Shown here: positions 6,283 through 14,594 of the stretch, in pieces
How the letters are laid out: each line of letters starts with the position of its first letter
How positions within the stretch are numbered: the stretch's first letter is position 1
Assembly: GCA_039029915.1 (NCBI GenBank)
Contig: JBCCFD010000064.1
Span: 1 to 24,431, forward strand
Origin: QQUD01 sp039029915
GTDB taxonomy: Bacteria; Chloroflexota; Anaerolineae; Promineifilales; Promineifilaceae
DNA length: 24,431 nt
Direction of reading: 5' to 3'
The notes under the pieces: generated by a model
Told to the model about the DNA's origin: nothing
Seen by the model: only the letters and a program-made list of their open reading frames with translations
The model's database searches: none
Position numbers and translations under genes: made by a program

Positions 6283-7167
6283 ATGTCCGCAAAAATTATT
6301 GATGGTAAGGTCGTTGCCGCTAAGGTGAGAGATCAGGTTGCTGAGCAGGTCGTTGCAATGAAAGCACAGCACGATTACACGCCCGGTTTAGCAACCGTTT
6401 TGGTTGGCGAGGATCCTGCTTCAGCAACGTACGTTCGAAGTAAACAAAGAATGTGTGAGCGGTTAGGCATTCGCTCAGTTGGGCATCAACTTCCTGCTGA
6501 CGCATCTCAGGAGACTGTTGAAGAGTTGGTTGGCCAACTGAATGCTGATCCGGAGGTAAATGGCATTTTGGTGCAGCTGCCTTTACCAAAACATTTAGAT
6601 GAAGAAGCGGTATTGAATAGTATTTCCCTTGAAAAGGATGTAGACGGCTTTCATCCCGTCAATATTGGCCGTTTGGCAATGAAGGGGCGTGAACCACTTT
6701 TCATTCCTTGTACACCACATGGCTGCATGGTTCTGCTTGAGGATGCAGGCGTAGAAACAAGTGGCGCTGAAGCAGTCATTGTTGGTCGTTCAAATATTGT
6801 TGGCTTACCAATGGCGATGCTGTTACAAAAGGCGAATGCAACCGTCACAATCTGCCACAGCCGCACGAAAGATTTAGTCGAACATTTAAAACGGGCTGAT
6901 ATTGTCGTGGCCGCAATTGGTATTCCTGAGATGATTAAGGGGGATATGTTAAAGTCGGGAACGGCCGTTATTGATGTAGGCATTAATCGCGTCGACGACC
7001 CAGACGCCAAACGAGGGTACCGATTGGTTGGTGATGTGGATTATGAATCATCCCTTGAGGTGGCTGGCGCAATAACCCCAGTGCCGGGTGGTGTAGGCCC
7101 CATGACAATTGCCATGCTGATGCAAAATACCTTGCGCGCAGCAGAGATTGCCCTAAGTAAAAGATAA
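6283..7167 (+). CDS. folD: Bifunctional methylenetetrahydrofolate dehydrogenase / cyclohydrolase
   Basis: Converts 5,10-methylene-THF through 5,10-methenyl-THF to 10-formyl-THF with NADP, supplying one-carbon units for purines and formyl-Met. 294 residues, the usual bacterial length. Catalytic Y50-x-x-S-K54 (TYVRSKQ), the substrate segment VNGILVQLPLP and KDVDGFHP, the cofactor segment VIVGRSNIVGLPMA, and the C-terminal signature TPVPGGVGPMT are all present. The ATG at 6283 follows AGGAGG. The gene stands alone after a terminator and converges with mobA. No disruption is seen. Confidence 0.98.
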   Translation: MSAKIIDGKVVAAKVRDQVAEQVVAMKAQHDYTPGLATVLVGEDPASATYVRSKQRMCERLGIRSVGHQLPADASQETVEELVGQLNADPEVNGILVQLPLPKHLDEEAVLNSISLEKDVDGFHPVNIGRLAMKGREPLFIPCTPHGCMVLLEDAGVETSGAEAVIVGRSNIVGLPMAMLLQKANATVTICHSRTKDLVEHLKRADIVVAAIGIPEMIKGDMLKSGTAVIDVGINRVDDPDAKRGYRLVGDVDYESSLEVAGAITPVPGGVGPMTIAMLMQNTLRAAEIALSKR

Positions 7168-7179
7168 TTAAAGCAGGAA

Positions 7180-7236
7180 GTAAAAAGTGGAAGGATCGTA
7201 AGTGAAACCTTTCACTTTTTACTTTTCACTTTTTAC
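7180..7236. terminator. Convergent-gap inverted repeats between folD and mobA
   Basis: GTAAAAAGTG (7180-7189) pairs with CACTTTTTAC (7213-7222), which is repeated directly at 7227-7236 inside the mobA 3' end. AGTGAAA (7201-7207) pairs with TTTCACT (7210-7216). Located between two convergent genes, these can serve as a terminator in both directions. The mobA C-terminal KGDGKK is encoded within the repeat area. Confidence 0.55.
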
Positions 7237-7849
7237 CATCCCCTTTTCTAGCCTCTTTTAACTCCTCAGGTGTATTGATGTTTGCAAAAGAACGGCCGTT
7301 TTTATCGAACATCTCTATTTCTTCCCTTTCAACATAGCGAACAGTAACCTCGTTAAAAAAACGGATGATTTTGAGTTTTTTAGCGTCCAAGCTTTGCTTA
7401 ATAGCAGGTAGGACCGCTTTGCTATAAACGGCATGGAGCGGTTCAGGGAATTTCTGCCATCTTGGAACAACAACCTCTGCTTCCTGGCGCAGTTGAATGA
7501 GAAATTCTAATAGATATGCATTGAGCCAAGGCATATCGGTCGCTACGATCAAAATATATGGGGTGGTGGCATGGTGAACGGCCGTGTAGATGCCAGCCAG
7601 TGGTCCATGATCAGGGTATAAGTCTGAAAACATGGGTAAGTTAAACGGTTCATAGAGCAAAGGTGAGTTAGTAATGATGATTTGATGAGTGGATAAGGGA
7701 GCCACCGTTGCCAGAACCCGTTCAATCATCAATTTTCCATCAAGATCAACAAACGATTTATTACGACCCATCCGGCTGCTTTTTCCTCCGGCCATGATCG
7801 CAACGGTTAAATCATCCCGCTTTGTAATGTTTTTTGTCATTATCCCCAA
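7226..7849 (-). CDS. mobA: Molybdenum cofactor guanylyltransferase
   Basis: Transfers GMP from GTP to molybdopterin to form the guanine dinucleotide cofactor of molybdoenzymes, in the cytoplasm. 207 residues. The nucleotidyltransferase signature is AGGKSSRMGRNK (20-31), with K31 the expected catalytic lysine. DHGPLAGI and the metal-binding ATDMPWL (about 99-105) follow, all as in MobA. The first in-frame ATG (7840) has its ribosome site 13 nt away. TTG at 7849 has AGAGGA four bases upstream, so TTG is chosen. No other molybdenum gene is in the window. Specificity for GTP rather than CTP (MocA-like) rests on overall resemblance. Confidence 0.9.
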   Translation of the reverse strand: MGIMTKNITKRDDLTVAIMAGGKSSRMGRNKSFVDLDGKLMIERVLATVAPLSTHQIIITNSPLLYEPFNLPMFSDLYPDHGPLAGIYTAVHHATTPYILIVATDMPWLNAYLLEFLIQLRQEAEVVVPRWQKFPEPLHAVYSKAVLPAIKQSLDAKKLKIIRFFNEVTVRYVEREEIEMFDKNGRSFANINTPEELKEARKGDGKK

Positions 7850-7997
7850 AAAGTCCTCTTATAAAAGATATCCCTCTTCCTGTAATCTAAAAATCAGCAA
7901 GACGAGCCAAAATTTGTGAATGAAAGAAAAGTTTAACGAGCCTGCCCTCTTTTTCGTTCACTATACCCGCCACGCTGGGAATATCGGGAGTTAATAC

Positions 7998-10148
7998 GTG
8001 AAGTATATTCAATTTGATAAAGTTTTACTGATTTTTGCAATCTTGATGTTGCTAAGTTTTGTGCTGTTGATGCAGGCAAACGGTGTTTTAGCCTCAGCCC
8101 AAACTAATTGGGAACCTGATTTAGCAACGCAAGCCGCGTTAGATAGCCTGACCACAACTCAATCCGATGTGCCATTGGACTATCCAGAACCGCCTGAAGA
8201 ATTTTTTAACCCAATCTCAACGAATACCTCAGAATCAGCATCGCTTATTAATCTGGATGATTTTCGGACTGATGCTCGGTTTTCTGGAATTGATGGCAGT
8301 AATGTGGCCGTTGTAGTGTTGGATACAGGGATTGATTTGGATCACTCTTTTTTTGGGTCAGATTTAGATTTTGATAATGTATCAGATCGGATTGTGTACC
8401 AATATGATTTTGCTGATGATGACACCGACGCAAGTGATGTAAATGGTCATGGGTCGAACGTGACAAGTATTGTGGCGTCGAGCGACGGTACCTATACAGG
8501 CGTGGCCCCAGATGTGGATATTATTCATTTAAAAGTGTTTCCTGATTCTGGTGGAGGGACATTTTCGGATGTTGAATCTGCCTTACAGTGGGTCGTTGCC
8601 AATGCAGCAACCTATAATGTGGTTAGTGTGAACATGTCTTTGGGAGATTCAGCAAACCATTCTTCTGCACAAGCGTTATATGGGATTAGTGATGAGATTT
8701 CTGCCCTTGTGGGCTTGGAAGTCGTGGTTATTTCTGCTTCTGGAAATGATTTTTATACACACAGTAGTGTTCAAGGGGTTGGATATCCAGCAGCTGATCT
8801 TAATTCGTTTTCGATTGGCGCAGTCTTTGATAGCAATGTGGGTGGGTTTACATACGGCAGCGGTGCCGAAAATTTTTCTTCTGCAGCGGATGTGATTACG
8901 CCGTTTACGCAAAGGCACAGTACGCTTTCAACATTTTTTGCACCCGGAGCGCCCATTACAGGAGCTGGCCCTACAGGGGGGCTGGTTTCCATGCACGGTA
9001 CAAGTCAGGCGGCGCCACACGTTGCGGGCATGGTGGCTTTGATGCAGGAATTGGCTATTCAGGAGCTTGGCCGTCAATTAACCGTAGCTGAAGTTGAATC
9101 CATTATGTCGTCAACGGCCGTTACCATTAATGATGGTGATGACGAAAATGATAATGTGACAAACACATCCCTCGATTTCCTTCGGGTTGATATGTTTGCT
9201 ATTGGCGAAGCGATATTAGCGATGGCTGATCCTGCCCCAACCGTGGCCAGTATCAGCACTGATGAAGATACCGGTGACGACTCACTTGATGATGGCGAAG
9301 CAACCAACGTTGATGTCACAAAACTACACATTACTTATTCTGAAGAGATGATTGATCCGATTGGAAATAGCGCTACCGATGATGTGACGAATCCCGCAAA
9401 CTATCAGCTGATAGCAGATGGGAGCAACGACTCGTTTGAAACGGCCGTTTGTGGGGCAGTACAAGGAGATGACACCACGATTGTGGTTGATAGCGTTACT
9501 TTTAACAGCGGAACCTTTTCAGCGACTCTGAGCATTAATAGCGGTACCCCATTAGTTCAAGATAGCTACCGCCTTTTTGTTTGCGCTGAGATTGAAGATA
9601 CCACTGATAATCAGCTTGACGGCAATGGAGATGGGACAGCAGGGGATGACTTCTTCCTTGATTTTGGAATTGACACCACTGCGCCTGTTGGAGAAGATAT
9701 TTCATTTGAGAGCTTTTCTGATCCTGACAATACGCCATCACTTTCAACGATAGACATTCAGTTTCCTGAACCCATGCAATACAGCGGGGGAACCTCTTCA
9801 CGCGGTGAATTAAGCAATGTGATGTTTAGCGGATCAGCGGGAGATGTTACAAACAGTAGCAATTATATGCTTGTGAGAAGCGGGGCAAATGAAACGATAG
9901 ACACCACAGCTTGTGGTATTGCACAGGGGGATGATCAGTCTGTTTCGGTTGATTCTGTTTCATATGACTCGAATGCTAACCGTGTTACCTTGACCGTCAA
10001 TGCAGGCCACCCGCTGCCTAATGACAGCTACTACCTGATTGTGTGTGGTACAATCGAGGACAGTGCAGGAAACCCCATGGGCACAGATTTTGGCGTGTCG
10101 TTTACCGTAACAATGTCTTACAGTTACCTTCCTTTAGTCATTCGTTAA
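7998..10148 (+). CDS. Exported subtilisin-like serine protease (S8) with two C-terminal repeat modules
   Basis: 716 residues. The N-terminal hydrophobic segment (about 8-25) with ASA near 32-34 fits a signal peptide. The catalytic set is D109 (VVVLDTGIDLDHS), H151 (NGHGSN), N250 (SASGN, oxyanion) and S336 (MHGTSQAAPHVAG). Residues about 414-561 and 562-705 are two related beta modules sharing NY.L, CG.(A/V)QGDD and P..DSY.L.VC..IED. They resemble Ig-like or cadherin-like stalk domains rich in Asp. The protein ends SYLPLVIR, a tail that I associate with exported Chloroflexota proteins. Translation starts at GTG 7998 with GGGAG seven bases upstream. A VOC gene follows 19 bp later. Probably a secreted or surface protease; substrate unknown. 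Confidence 0.93.
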   Translation: MKYIQFDKVLLIFAILMLLSFVLLMQANGVLASAQTNWEPDLATQAALDSLTTTQSDVPLDYPEPPEEFFNPISTNTSESASLINLDDFRTDARFSGIDGSNVAVVVLDTGIDLDHSFFGSDLDFDNVSDRIVYQYDFADDDTDASDVNGHGSNVTSIVASSDGTYTGVAPDVDIIHLKVFPDSGGGTFSDVESALQWVVANAATYNVVSVNMSLGDSANHSSAQALYGISDEISALVGLEVVVISASGNDFYTHSSVQGVGYPAADLNSFSIGAVFDSNVGGFTYGSGAENFSSAADVITPFTQRHSTLSTFFAPGAPITGAGPTGGLVSMHGTSQAAPHVAGMVALMQELAIQELGRQLTVAEVESIMSSTAVTINDGDDENDNVTNTSLDFLRVDMFAIGEAILAMADPAPTVASISTDEDTGDDSLDDGEATNVDVTKLHITYSEEMIDPIGNSATDDVTNPANYQLIADGSNDSFETAVCGAVQGDDTTIVVDSVTFNSGTFSATLSINSGTPLVQDSYRLFVCAEIEDTTDNQLDGNGDGTAGDDFFLDFGIDTTAPVGEDISFESFSDPDNTPSLSTIDIQFPEPMQYSGGTSSRGELSNVMFSGSAGDVTNSSNYMLVRSGANETIDTTACGIAQGDDQSVSVDSVSYDSNANRVTLTVNAGHPLPNDSYYLIVCGTIEDSAGNPMGTDFGVSFTVTMSYSYLPLVIR

Positions 10149-10170
10149 ATTTTTATAGGAGAAAAAGTTG

Positions 10171-10515
10171 ATGGATCTTGTGGAAATGGCGTATTTTACA
10201 GACAACGTGAAAGAGATGACCGATTTTTACCGAAAGTTGCTTAACAGTGAGCCTGTTCATGCGTCTAACGATATGGCAATCTTTATGAATGGAAAAACAA
10301 AAATTTTTATTCATAAAATGTATGCGCCAGATGAAGGAGAGCTGCCCCCCAATAATCATATTGCATTTGCTGTTGATGATGTTGATGCGGCTTGTTCTGA
10401 ATTGCGTGAGCGGGGACTCAAGCTGGAAATACCTCCCGCGGATTACTATTGGGGTCGCTCAGCCTATCTACGTGACCCTGATGGGCAGCAAATTGAAGTG
10501 ACGGGGCGAGGGTAG
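10171..10515 (+). CDS. VOC-superfamily (glyoxalase/dioxygenase-like) protein
   Basis: 114 residues forming one VOC module of two beta-alpha-beta-beta-beta units: VEMAYFTDNVKEMTDFYRKLL at the start, then HIAFAVDDVDAACSELRERG and AYLRDPDGQQIEVTG. E4 or H-type metal positions of the family are plausible (HIAF histidine, the final E in IEVTG), but metal use is uncertain. The ATG at 10171 lies nine bases after AGGAG (10157-10161). An in-frame TTG at 10168 is only six away and is an equal alternative. It follows the subtilase by about 20 bp and is probably cotranscribed. The enzymatic role cannot be assigned from sequence; lyase, resistance and binding functions all occur in this fold. Confidence 0.88.
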   Translation: MDLVEMAYFTDNVKEMTDFYRKLLNSEPVHASNDMAIFMNGKTKIFIHKMYAPDEGELPPNNHIAFAVDDVDAACSELRERGLKLEIPPADYYWGRSAYLRDPDGQQIEVTGRG

Positions 10516-10532
10516 CAAAACGCGGAAGTGGT

Positions 10533-10615
10533 GAATTTGAGATTGAGAGAATAAGAGATTGGTAAGTTGTTAATAGTTATTCGGTGTTTATGAACACTGC
10601 TTCCCGACTCATCTT
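10533..10615. repeat. Convergent gap between the VOC gene and hemW
   Basis: Contains the tandem-like words GAATTTGAGATTGAGAG and AATAAGAGATTGG. A hairpin, GTGTT (10584-10588) with AACAC (10593-10597) around TATG, could help terminate both genes. There is no T-run. It is one of the word-rich gaps of this window. Confidence 0.35.
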
Positions 10616-11788
10616 CTACATGAATCGATAAAATACTTGATTGCTTAAAAAACGGCCGTTTTCCGTTAACAGGAGGCGGTCGTTTTTAATTTTGATCATG
10701 CCCCACTCGATCAGATTTGGAAAAACATCTGAGTAAGCTTCCTGCAGGGTTTGCCCAAATTTTTGCTCAAAAGCGTTTAGGTCGAGTCCCTCTTTGAGCA
10801 AGCGAAGCTGGGTAATAATCGTGTCTGACATCGCTTCTTGTGAATTTAGCCTGTGGTGGTCAGCAACGGCCGTTGATAGCGGGTACTTTGATTGATGATT
10901 ATCAGAAAATATGCGCCGTAAATACACTCGTGGTTGTTTAACAATGTCATACCGAATGCCATTAACGTGACCGTGTGCGCCTGCGCCTAACCCTAAATAA
11001 TCTTCATTGCGCCAGTATGTTAGATTGTGCTGGCATGCTTTCCCGGGTTTGGCCCAATTTGAAATTTCATAATGTTCATATCCCGCTTTTCCTAAAAGCG
11101 CGCCGGCAAGCTCATACTGATCGGCGGCCAGATCAGGGTCTGGGGGCTGAATGCGGCCGTTGTTCAACCACATCTGCATCGGCGTCCTCGGTTCAATCGT
11201 TAGACAGTAAAGACTGAGGTGGGTGGGATCAAGGGCTAAAAGCGCCTCCATGCTCTCTTGCCAGCTTGCTAACGTTTGGCCCGGCACTCCATAAATCAAG
11301 TCAAGATTGAAATTATCAATGCCAGCGGCTCGGCAAGATTCAACGGCTCGAATAACTGTTTCAAAATCATGCTCTCGCTCAAGAAGCTCAAGCTCTGATG
11401 GGATAACAGACTGAACGCCAAAGCTAATCCGATTGATACCCAAGTCTCGCATCGCTTCAAAGTAATCCCGATTAACGGTGCCGGGATTGGCTTCCATAGA
11501 TACCTCAGCAGTCGGGTGCAGGTCAAAGTGATCGTTAACGGCCGTTAAAATCGTGTTCATTTGGGCCGGTGACATCAAAGACGGCGTGCCACCACCCAAA
11601 AAGATCGTCTGAACAGGCCGATTTTGAGAGTTCCCCACTTGGGCAATCTCCCTAGCTAATCCCTCTGCATATGATGCCTGCAAATTGCCTAAACTGGTAT
11701 AGGTATTGAAATCACAATACGAACACCGATGTTGACAAAACGGAATATGAAGATAAAGGCTTAAATCTCTTGAAATACCTTGAACCAT
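10616..11788 (-). CDS. hemW: Radical SAM heme chaperone HemW
   Basis: 390 residues. The radical SAM 4Fe-4S motif is C18-x3-C22-x2-C25 (PFCQHRCSYCDF), followed by FLGGGTPSL (SAM binding), VSMEANPGT and ISFGVQS. The HemW/HemN-family HNLTYWRNEDYLGLGAGAHG precedes a C-terminal winged-helix domain (about 310-390). HemW lacks the N-terminal part of true coproporphyrinogen oxidase HemN, and this protein starts right at the barrel as HemW does. Family role: binds heme and delivers it to membrane targets. The ATG at 11788 has no Shine-Dalgarno. A TTGATC-18-TATGAT promoter would place the transcript start about at the ATG. It diverges from the kinase gene across 39 bp. Confidence 0.94.
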   Translation of the reverse strand: MVQGISRDLSLYLHIPFCQHRCSYCDFNTYTSLGNLQASYAEGLAREIAQVGNSQNRPVQTIFLGGGTPSLMSPAQMNTILTAVNDHFDLHPTAEVSMEANPGTVNRDYFEAMRDLGINRISFGVQSVIPSELELLEREHDFETVIRAVESCRAAGIDNFNLDLIYGVPGQTLASWQESMEALLALDPTHLSLYCLTIEPRTPMQMWLNNGRIQPPDPDLAADQYELAGALLGKAGYEHYEISNWAKPGKACQHNLTYWRNEDYLGLGAGAHGHVNGIRYDIVKQPRVYLRRIFSDNHQSKYPLSTAVADHHRLNSQEAMSDTIITQLRLLKEGLDLNAFEQKFGQTLQEAYSDVFPNLIEWGMIKIKNDRLLLTENGRFLSNQVFYRFM

Positions 11789-11793
11789 ACCGT

Positions 11794-11823
11794 ATCATAC
11801 ACCTAATTATTGGAGGCGATCAA
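11794..11823 (-). promoter_or_regulatory. Candidate hemW promoter (possibly leaderless)
   Basis: Minus strand TTGATC (11823-11818), an 18-bp spacer, TATGAT (11799-11794). The predicted start falls within a few bases of the hemW ATG at 11788, and no ribosome site is present. The -35 overlaps the 5' region of the divergent kinase gene. Confidence 0.4.
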
Positions 11824-11827
11824 CTGT

Positions 11828-13063
11828 ATGAAAACTGGCCCCTTGCCAACATTAGCAGATAATAAACTTGTAAGAATGGTAGAGATCAGTCGCGTTCTTA
11901 ATTCGACAACAAATCTCGACCAGCTCTTATCATCAATTATCAATGAAGCTGCGGATTTAATTAATACCGAAGCCGCATCAATCCTGCTCTTAGATCCCAA
12001 CACAAGACAGCTTCATTTCAAAGCTTCCTCTAATGATATTCCCGAGCAGATGGCAGATATGCCGGTCTCTTTGGACGACAGCATCGCGGGGGCCATTTTT
12101 ACCGAAAATCGACTCATGCATATTCCTGATGTTACAAAAGATGGTCGCTGGAACCAAAATGTTGATGAAGCGATAGAGTTCAAGACCAAATCAATCCTGG
12201 GTGTCCCGATGCACAATGTGGACCAGAAACCTGTTGGTGTCTTAGAAGCCATTAATAAACAGGGTGGGGCATTTACAAAGCAGGACGCTGCCATGTTGAC
12301 CGTTTTGGCAGACATTGCGGGTGTAGCCGTTGAGAAAGCAAGGCTTTTTGAACAGCTCGAAGCGGCAAACGCTGAGCTTAATGAACTCGACCAGATTAAA
12401 ACTAACTTCATCTCTATCGCCTCTCACGAGCTGCGAACGCCGCTGGCCGTGATTTTAGGATACGTTTCCTTTTTACGCGAGGAGGCTGATCCAGCCATGG
12501 CGGGGCAGTTTGATAGCGTGCTTGATGCTGCCGTTCATCTGCGCGGTCTGATCCAAGATATGCTTAACCTTCAGTATGTCGATGCGGGTCAAAAAGCAGA
12601 GCCAGCCATTATTGATTTAACCGAGCACATTGAAAATATGAACTTGGACAAAGATGCAACTATGGAGGCCAAATCTCAACAAATCACTATCTCACTTCCA
12701 AGCACGCCAATGAAAGCAAAGATAGATGCCAATATGCTTGATGTTGTTATTAATAATTTAATGGGCAATGCAGTGAAATTTACCCCTCGAGAAGGAGCTA
12801 TTGAAGTGTCACTAACCCAAAATGGATCTGAGGCGTGGATTACGATCGCAGACTCAGGTGTTGGTATCCCTCAAGATCAAGTTGACCGCATTTTTAAACG
12901 TTTTTATCAGGTTGAGTCTGCGCTGGTGCGGAAGCATGAAGGGATGGGGCTTGGCCTTTCCATTGCTAAAGATTTGGTGGAGCTCAATAACGGCCGTATT
13001 TGGGCCGAAAACCGCCCGCCTCAGGGCAGTCAGTTCGTTGTGGCATTTAACGTGGTTGAGTAA
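11828..13063 (+). CDS. GAF-domain sensor histidine kinase, soluble
   Basis: 411 residues with no membrane segment. A GAF domain (about 28-175; SILLLDPNTRQLHF, SILGVPMHN, VGVLEAINKQGGAFTKQDAAMLTVLADIAGVAVE) is followed by a coiled linker (176-192), HisKA with phospho-acceptor H200 (ISIASHELRTPL), and HATPase_c. The last carries the N-box NNLMGNAVKFTP, DSGVGIP (G1), FKRFYQ (F-box) and GMGLGLSIAKDLV (G2). The start is set at ATG 11828. GGAGG lies 11 nt upstream, whereas the earlier in-frame TTG at 11810 contains that ribosome site and has none of its own. The GAF ligand is unknown. No cognate regulator is adjacent; the lone receivers at 3980 and 5516 are the nearest candidates. Confidence 0.92.
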   Translation: MKTGPLPTLADNKLVRMVEISRVLNSTTNLDQLLSSIINEAADLINTEAASILLLDPNTRQLHFKASSNDIPEQMADMPVSLDDSIAGAIFTENRLMHIPDVTKDGRWNQNVDEAIEFKTKSILGVPMHNVDQKPVGVLEAINKQGGAFTKQDAAMLTVLADIAGVAVEKARLFEQLEAANAELNELDQIKTNFISIASHELRTPLAVILGYVSFLREEADPAMAGQFDSVLDAAVHLRGLIQDMLNLQYVDAGQKAEPAIIDLTEHIENMNLDKDATMEAKSQQITISLPSTPMKAKIDANMLDVVINNLMGNAVKFTPREGAIEVSLTQNGSEAWITIADSGVGIPQDQVDRIFKRFYQVESALVRKHEGMGLGLSIAKDLVELNNGRIWAENRPPQGSQFVVAFNVVE

Positions 13064-13071
13064 AGGGGCTG

Positions 13072-13155
13072 GTTATTCGTAATTGGGTAATTGGGACAGC
13101 TTGATGGCGCTTTTGTCACTGAAACCTAATAACGAATAACAAATAACAAATTACT
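13072..13155. repeat. Word-rich gap with GTTATTCG / CGAATAAC inverted repeat
   Basis: GTTATTCG (13072-13079) pairs with CGAATAAC (13133-13140). TAATTGGG is repeated at 13079-13095, and variants of AATAAC recur to 13150. It separates the kinase gene from nfeD and lacks a T-run. Confidence 0.45.
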
Positions 13156-13256
13156 GCTCACCTCTTTCCTATTCGCCTTCTCACCAATCAGAAATCATTA
13201 ACCCTCTACTCACGTAACGATAGTATCCTACCTTCAACGTTAAAGGAACAAAAGCT

Positions 13257-14585
13257 ATGATCAAAAAGAAAACAAAGTGGATACTTTTTTTAGTTTTTCT
13301 ACTCTTCTGGAGTTTTACGGCCGTTTCAACTCAAGCCCAATCCCAAGAAGTCGTTATTTTAGAGTTTGAAGCACCGATCACAGTGACCACCCTTAGCTAT
13401 TTAGAAAGAGGCTTTGAAGAAGCAAATGCCTTAAATGCCCACGCCATTGTGGTCGTGATGGATACGCCGGGTGGGTTAATTGATGTGACATTAGATATTG
13501 TTGAATTGTTCCAGAGCTCCGATATTCCAGTTATTATTTTTGTTGGCCCAGCCGGGGCACAAGCTGCCTCAGCCGGAAGCGTGATCACAGCAGCCAGTCA
13601 TATACCGGTTATGGCACCAGCGACTGTTATTGGGGCTGCATCTCCCATCAACGGTGATGGAAGTGACATCAACGAAACTGCCTATCGTAAGGCAGTAGAA
13701 GATTTAAAAGCCACCATGCGTAGCTTGACGACTGATCGCGGGGAAGATGCTGTTAATTTAGCGGAAGAAATGATTGAAGATGCTCGGGCTGTTACCAGCG
13801 AAGAAGCACTTGAGGCTGGTTTTATAGATTTTATTGCTCGCGATGTGGATGAAATCTTGGCTGAGGTAGATGGTCGCGTGATTGAGGTTAACGGGGAAGA
13901 AATCACGCTCGAAACCGCCAATGCCCGTCAAACAACAATAGGCTTGTCGACACTTGAAGAAATATTCTTCATATTATCCTCTTCTGGCTTGTTAAGTTTA
14001 ATGTTCACAATTGGCATGTTGGCGATTGTTTTTGAAGTTCGTAGCCCAAGTTTTGGGATTTCAGGGGCTATTGGCATCTTATTCATCGCTATTGCTTTGT
14101 TTGGATTGACACGATTGCCCATAAACTGGTTTGGCATGATTCTTATTGGGGTAGCGTTCGCCTTTTTTCTAACTGAAGCCTTCACACCAACAAGTGGTCC
14201 GCTTTCAATTGTCGGCGGGATTGCGTTACTGGCTGGAATTTTGGTGCTATTCAATTCTCAAGAAGCGCCAGAGTTTGTGCGAATCTCGATTTGGAGTGCT
14301 GTTGGGATCACGCTTTTTGTAACCGGAATATTTGCATATATCACAGCTAAGATCATACAAGTGGCGAACAAGGTATCTACGACAGGAGTTGAGGGGCTTG
14401 TGGGACAAACGGCCATTTCCCGCGGGGATTTTGTGTCGCAAAACGGCCGTTTTTCCGGCACGATTCTCTTGCACGGCGAAATCTGGAAAGCCCGTTCCGA
14501 CAATGAGATCGCCAAAGGGGACGATGTCACAGTAAAATCAATCAATGGTTTCACCGCTCGGGTGAGCAAAATTGAGAATGAGTAA
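13257..14585 (+). CDS. nfeD: NfeD-family membrane serine protease (long form)
   Basis: 442 residues. A signal segment (about 8-26) is followed by a ClpP-like 1510-N protease domain (31-225) carrying VVVMDTPGGL and AGAQAASAGS, with S105 the expected nucleophile and K145 (YRKAVEDL) a candidate base, as in archaeal 1510-N proteases. Four or five membrane helices lie between about 234 and 366. A C-terminal OB-fold NfeD domain (about 378-440; GLVGQTAISR, GTILLHGEIWKARSD, IAKGDDVTVKSINGF) follows. The family is linked to membrane quality control alongside stomatin/SPFH proteins, but no stomatin gene is adjacent here. The ATG at 13257 follows AAAGGAA. The gene heads a tight plus-strand cluster with pepQ (9 bp gap). 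Confidence 0.93.
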   Translation: MIKKKTKWILFLVFLLFWSFTAVSTQAQSQEVVILEFEAPITVTTLSYLERGFEEANALNAHAIVVVMDTPGGLIDVTLDIVELFQSSDIPVIIFVGPAGAQAASAGSVITAASHIPVMAPATVIGAASPINGDGSDINETAYRKAVEDLKATMRSLTTDRGEDAVNLAEEMIEDARAVTSEEALEAGFIDFIARDVDEILAEVDGRVIEVNGEEITLETANARQTTIGLSTLEEIFFILSSSGLLSLMFTIGMLAIVFEVRSPSFGISGAIGILFIAIALFGLTRLPINWFGMILIGVAFAFFLTEAFTPTSGPLSIVGGIALLAGILVLFNSQEAPEFVRISIWSAVGITLFVTGIFAYITAKIIQVANKVSTTGVEGLVGQTAISRGDFVSQNGRFSGTILLHGEIWKARSDNEIAKGDDVTVKSINGFTARVSKIENE

Positions 14586-14594
14586 AGAGAGAGA

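Noticed and set aside
7180..7236. Insertion-sequence end or MITE
   Set aside because: The inverted words are not repeated elsewhere, no target duplication or transposase is visible, and the position fits a convergent terminator.
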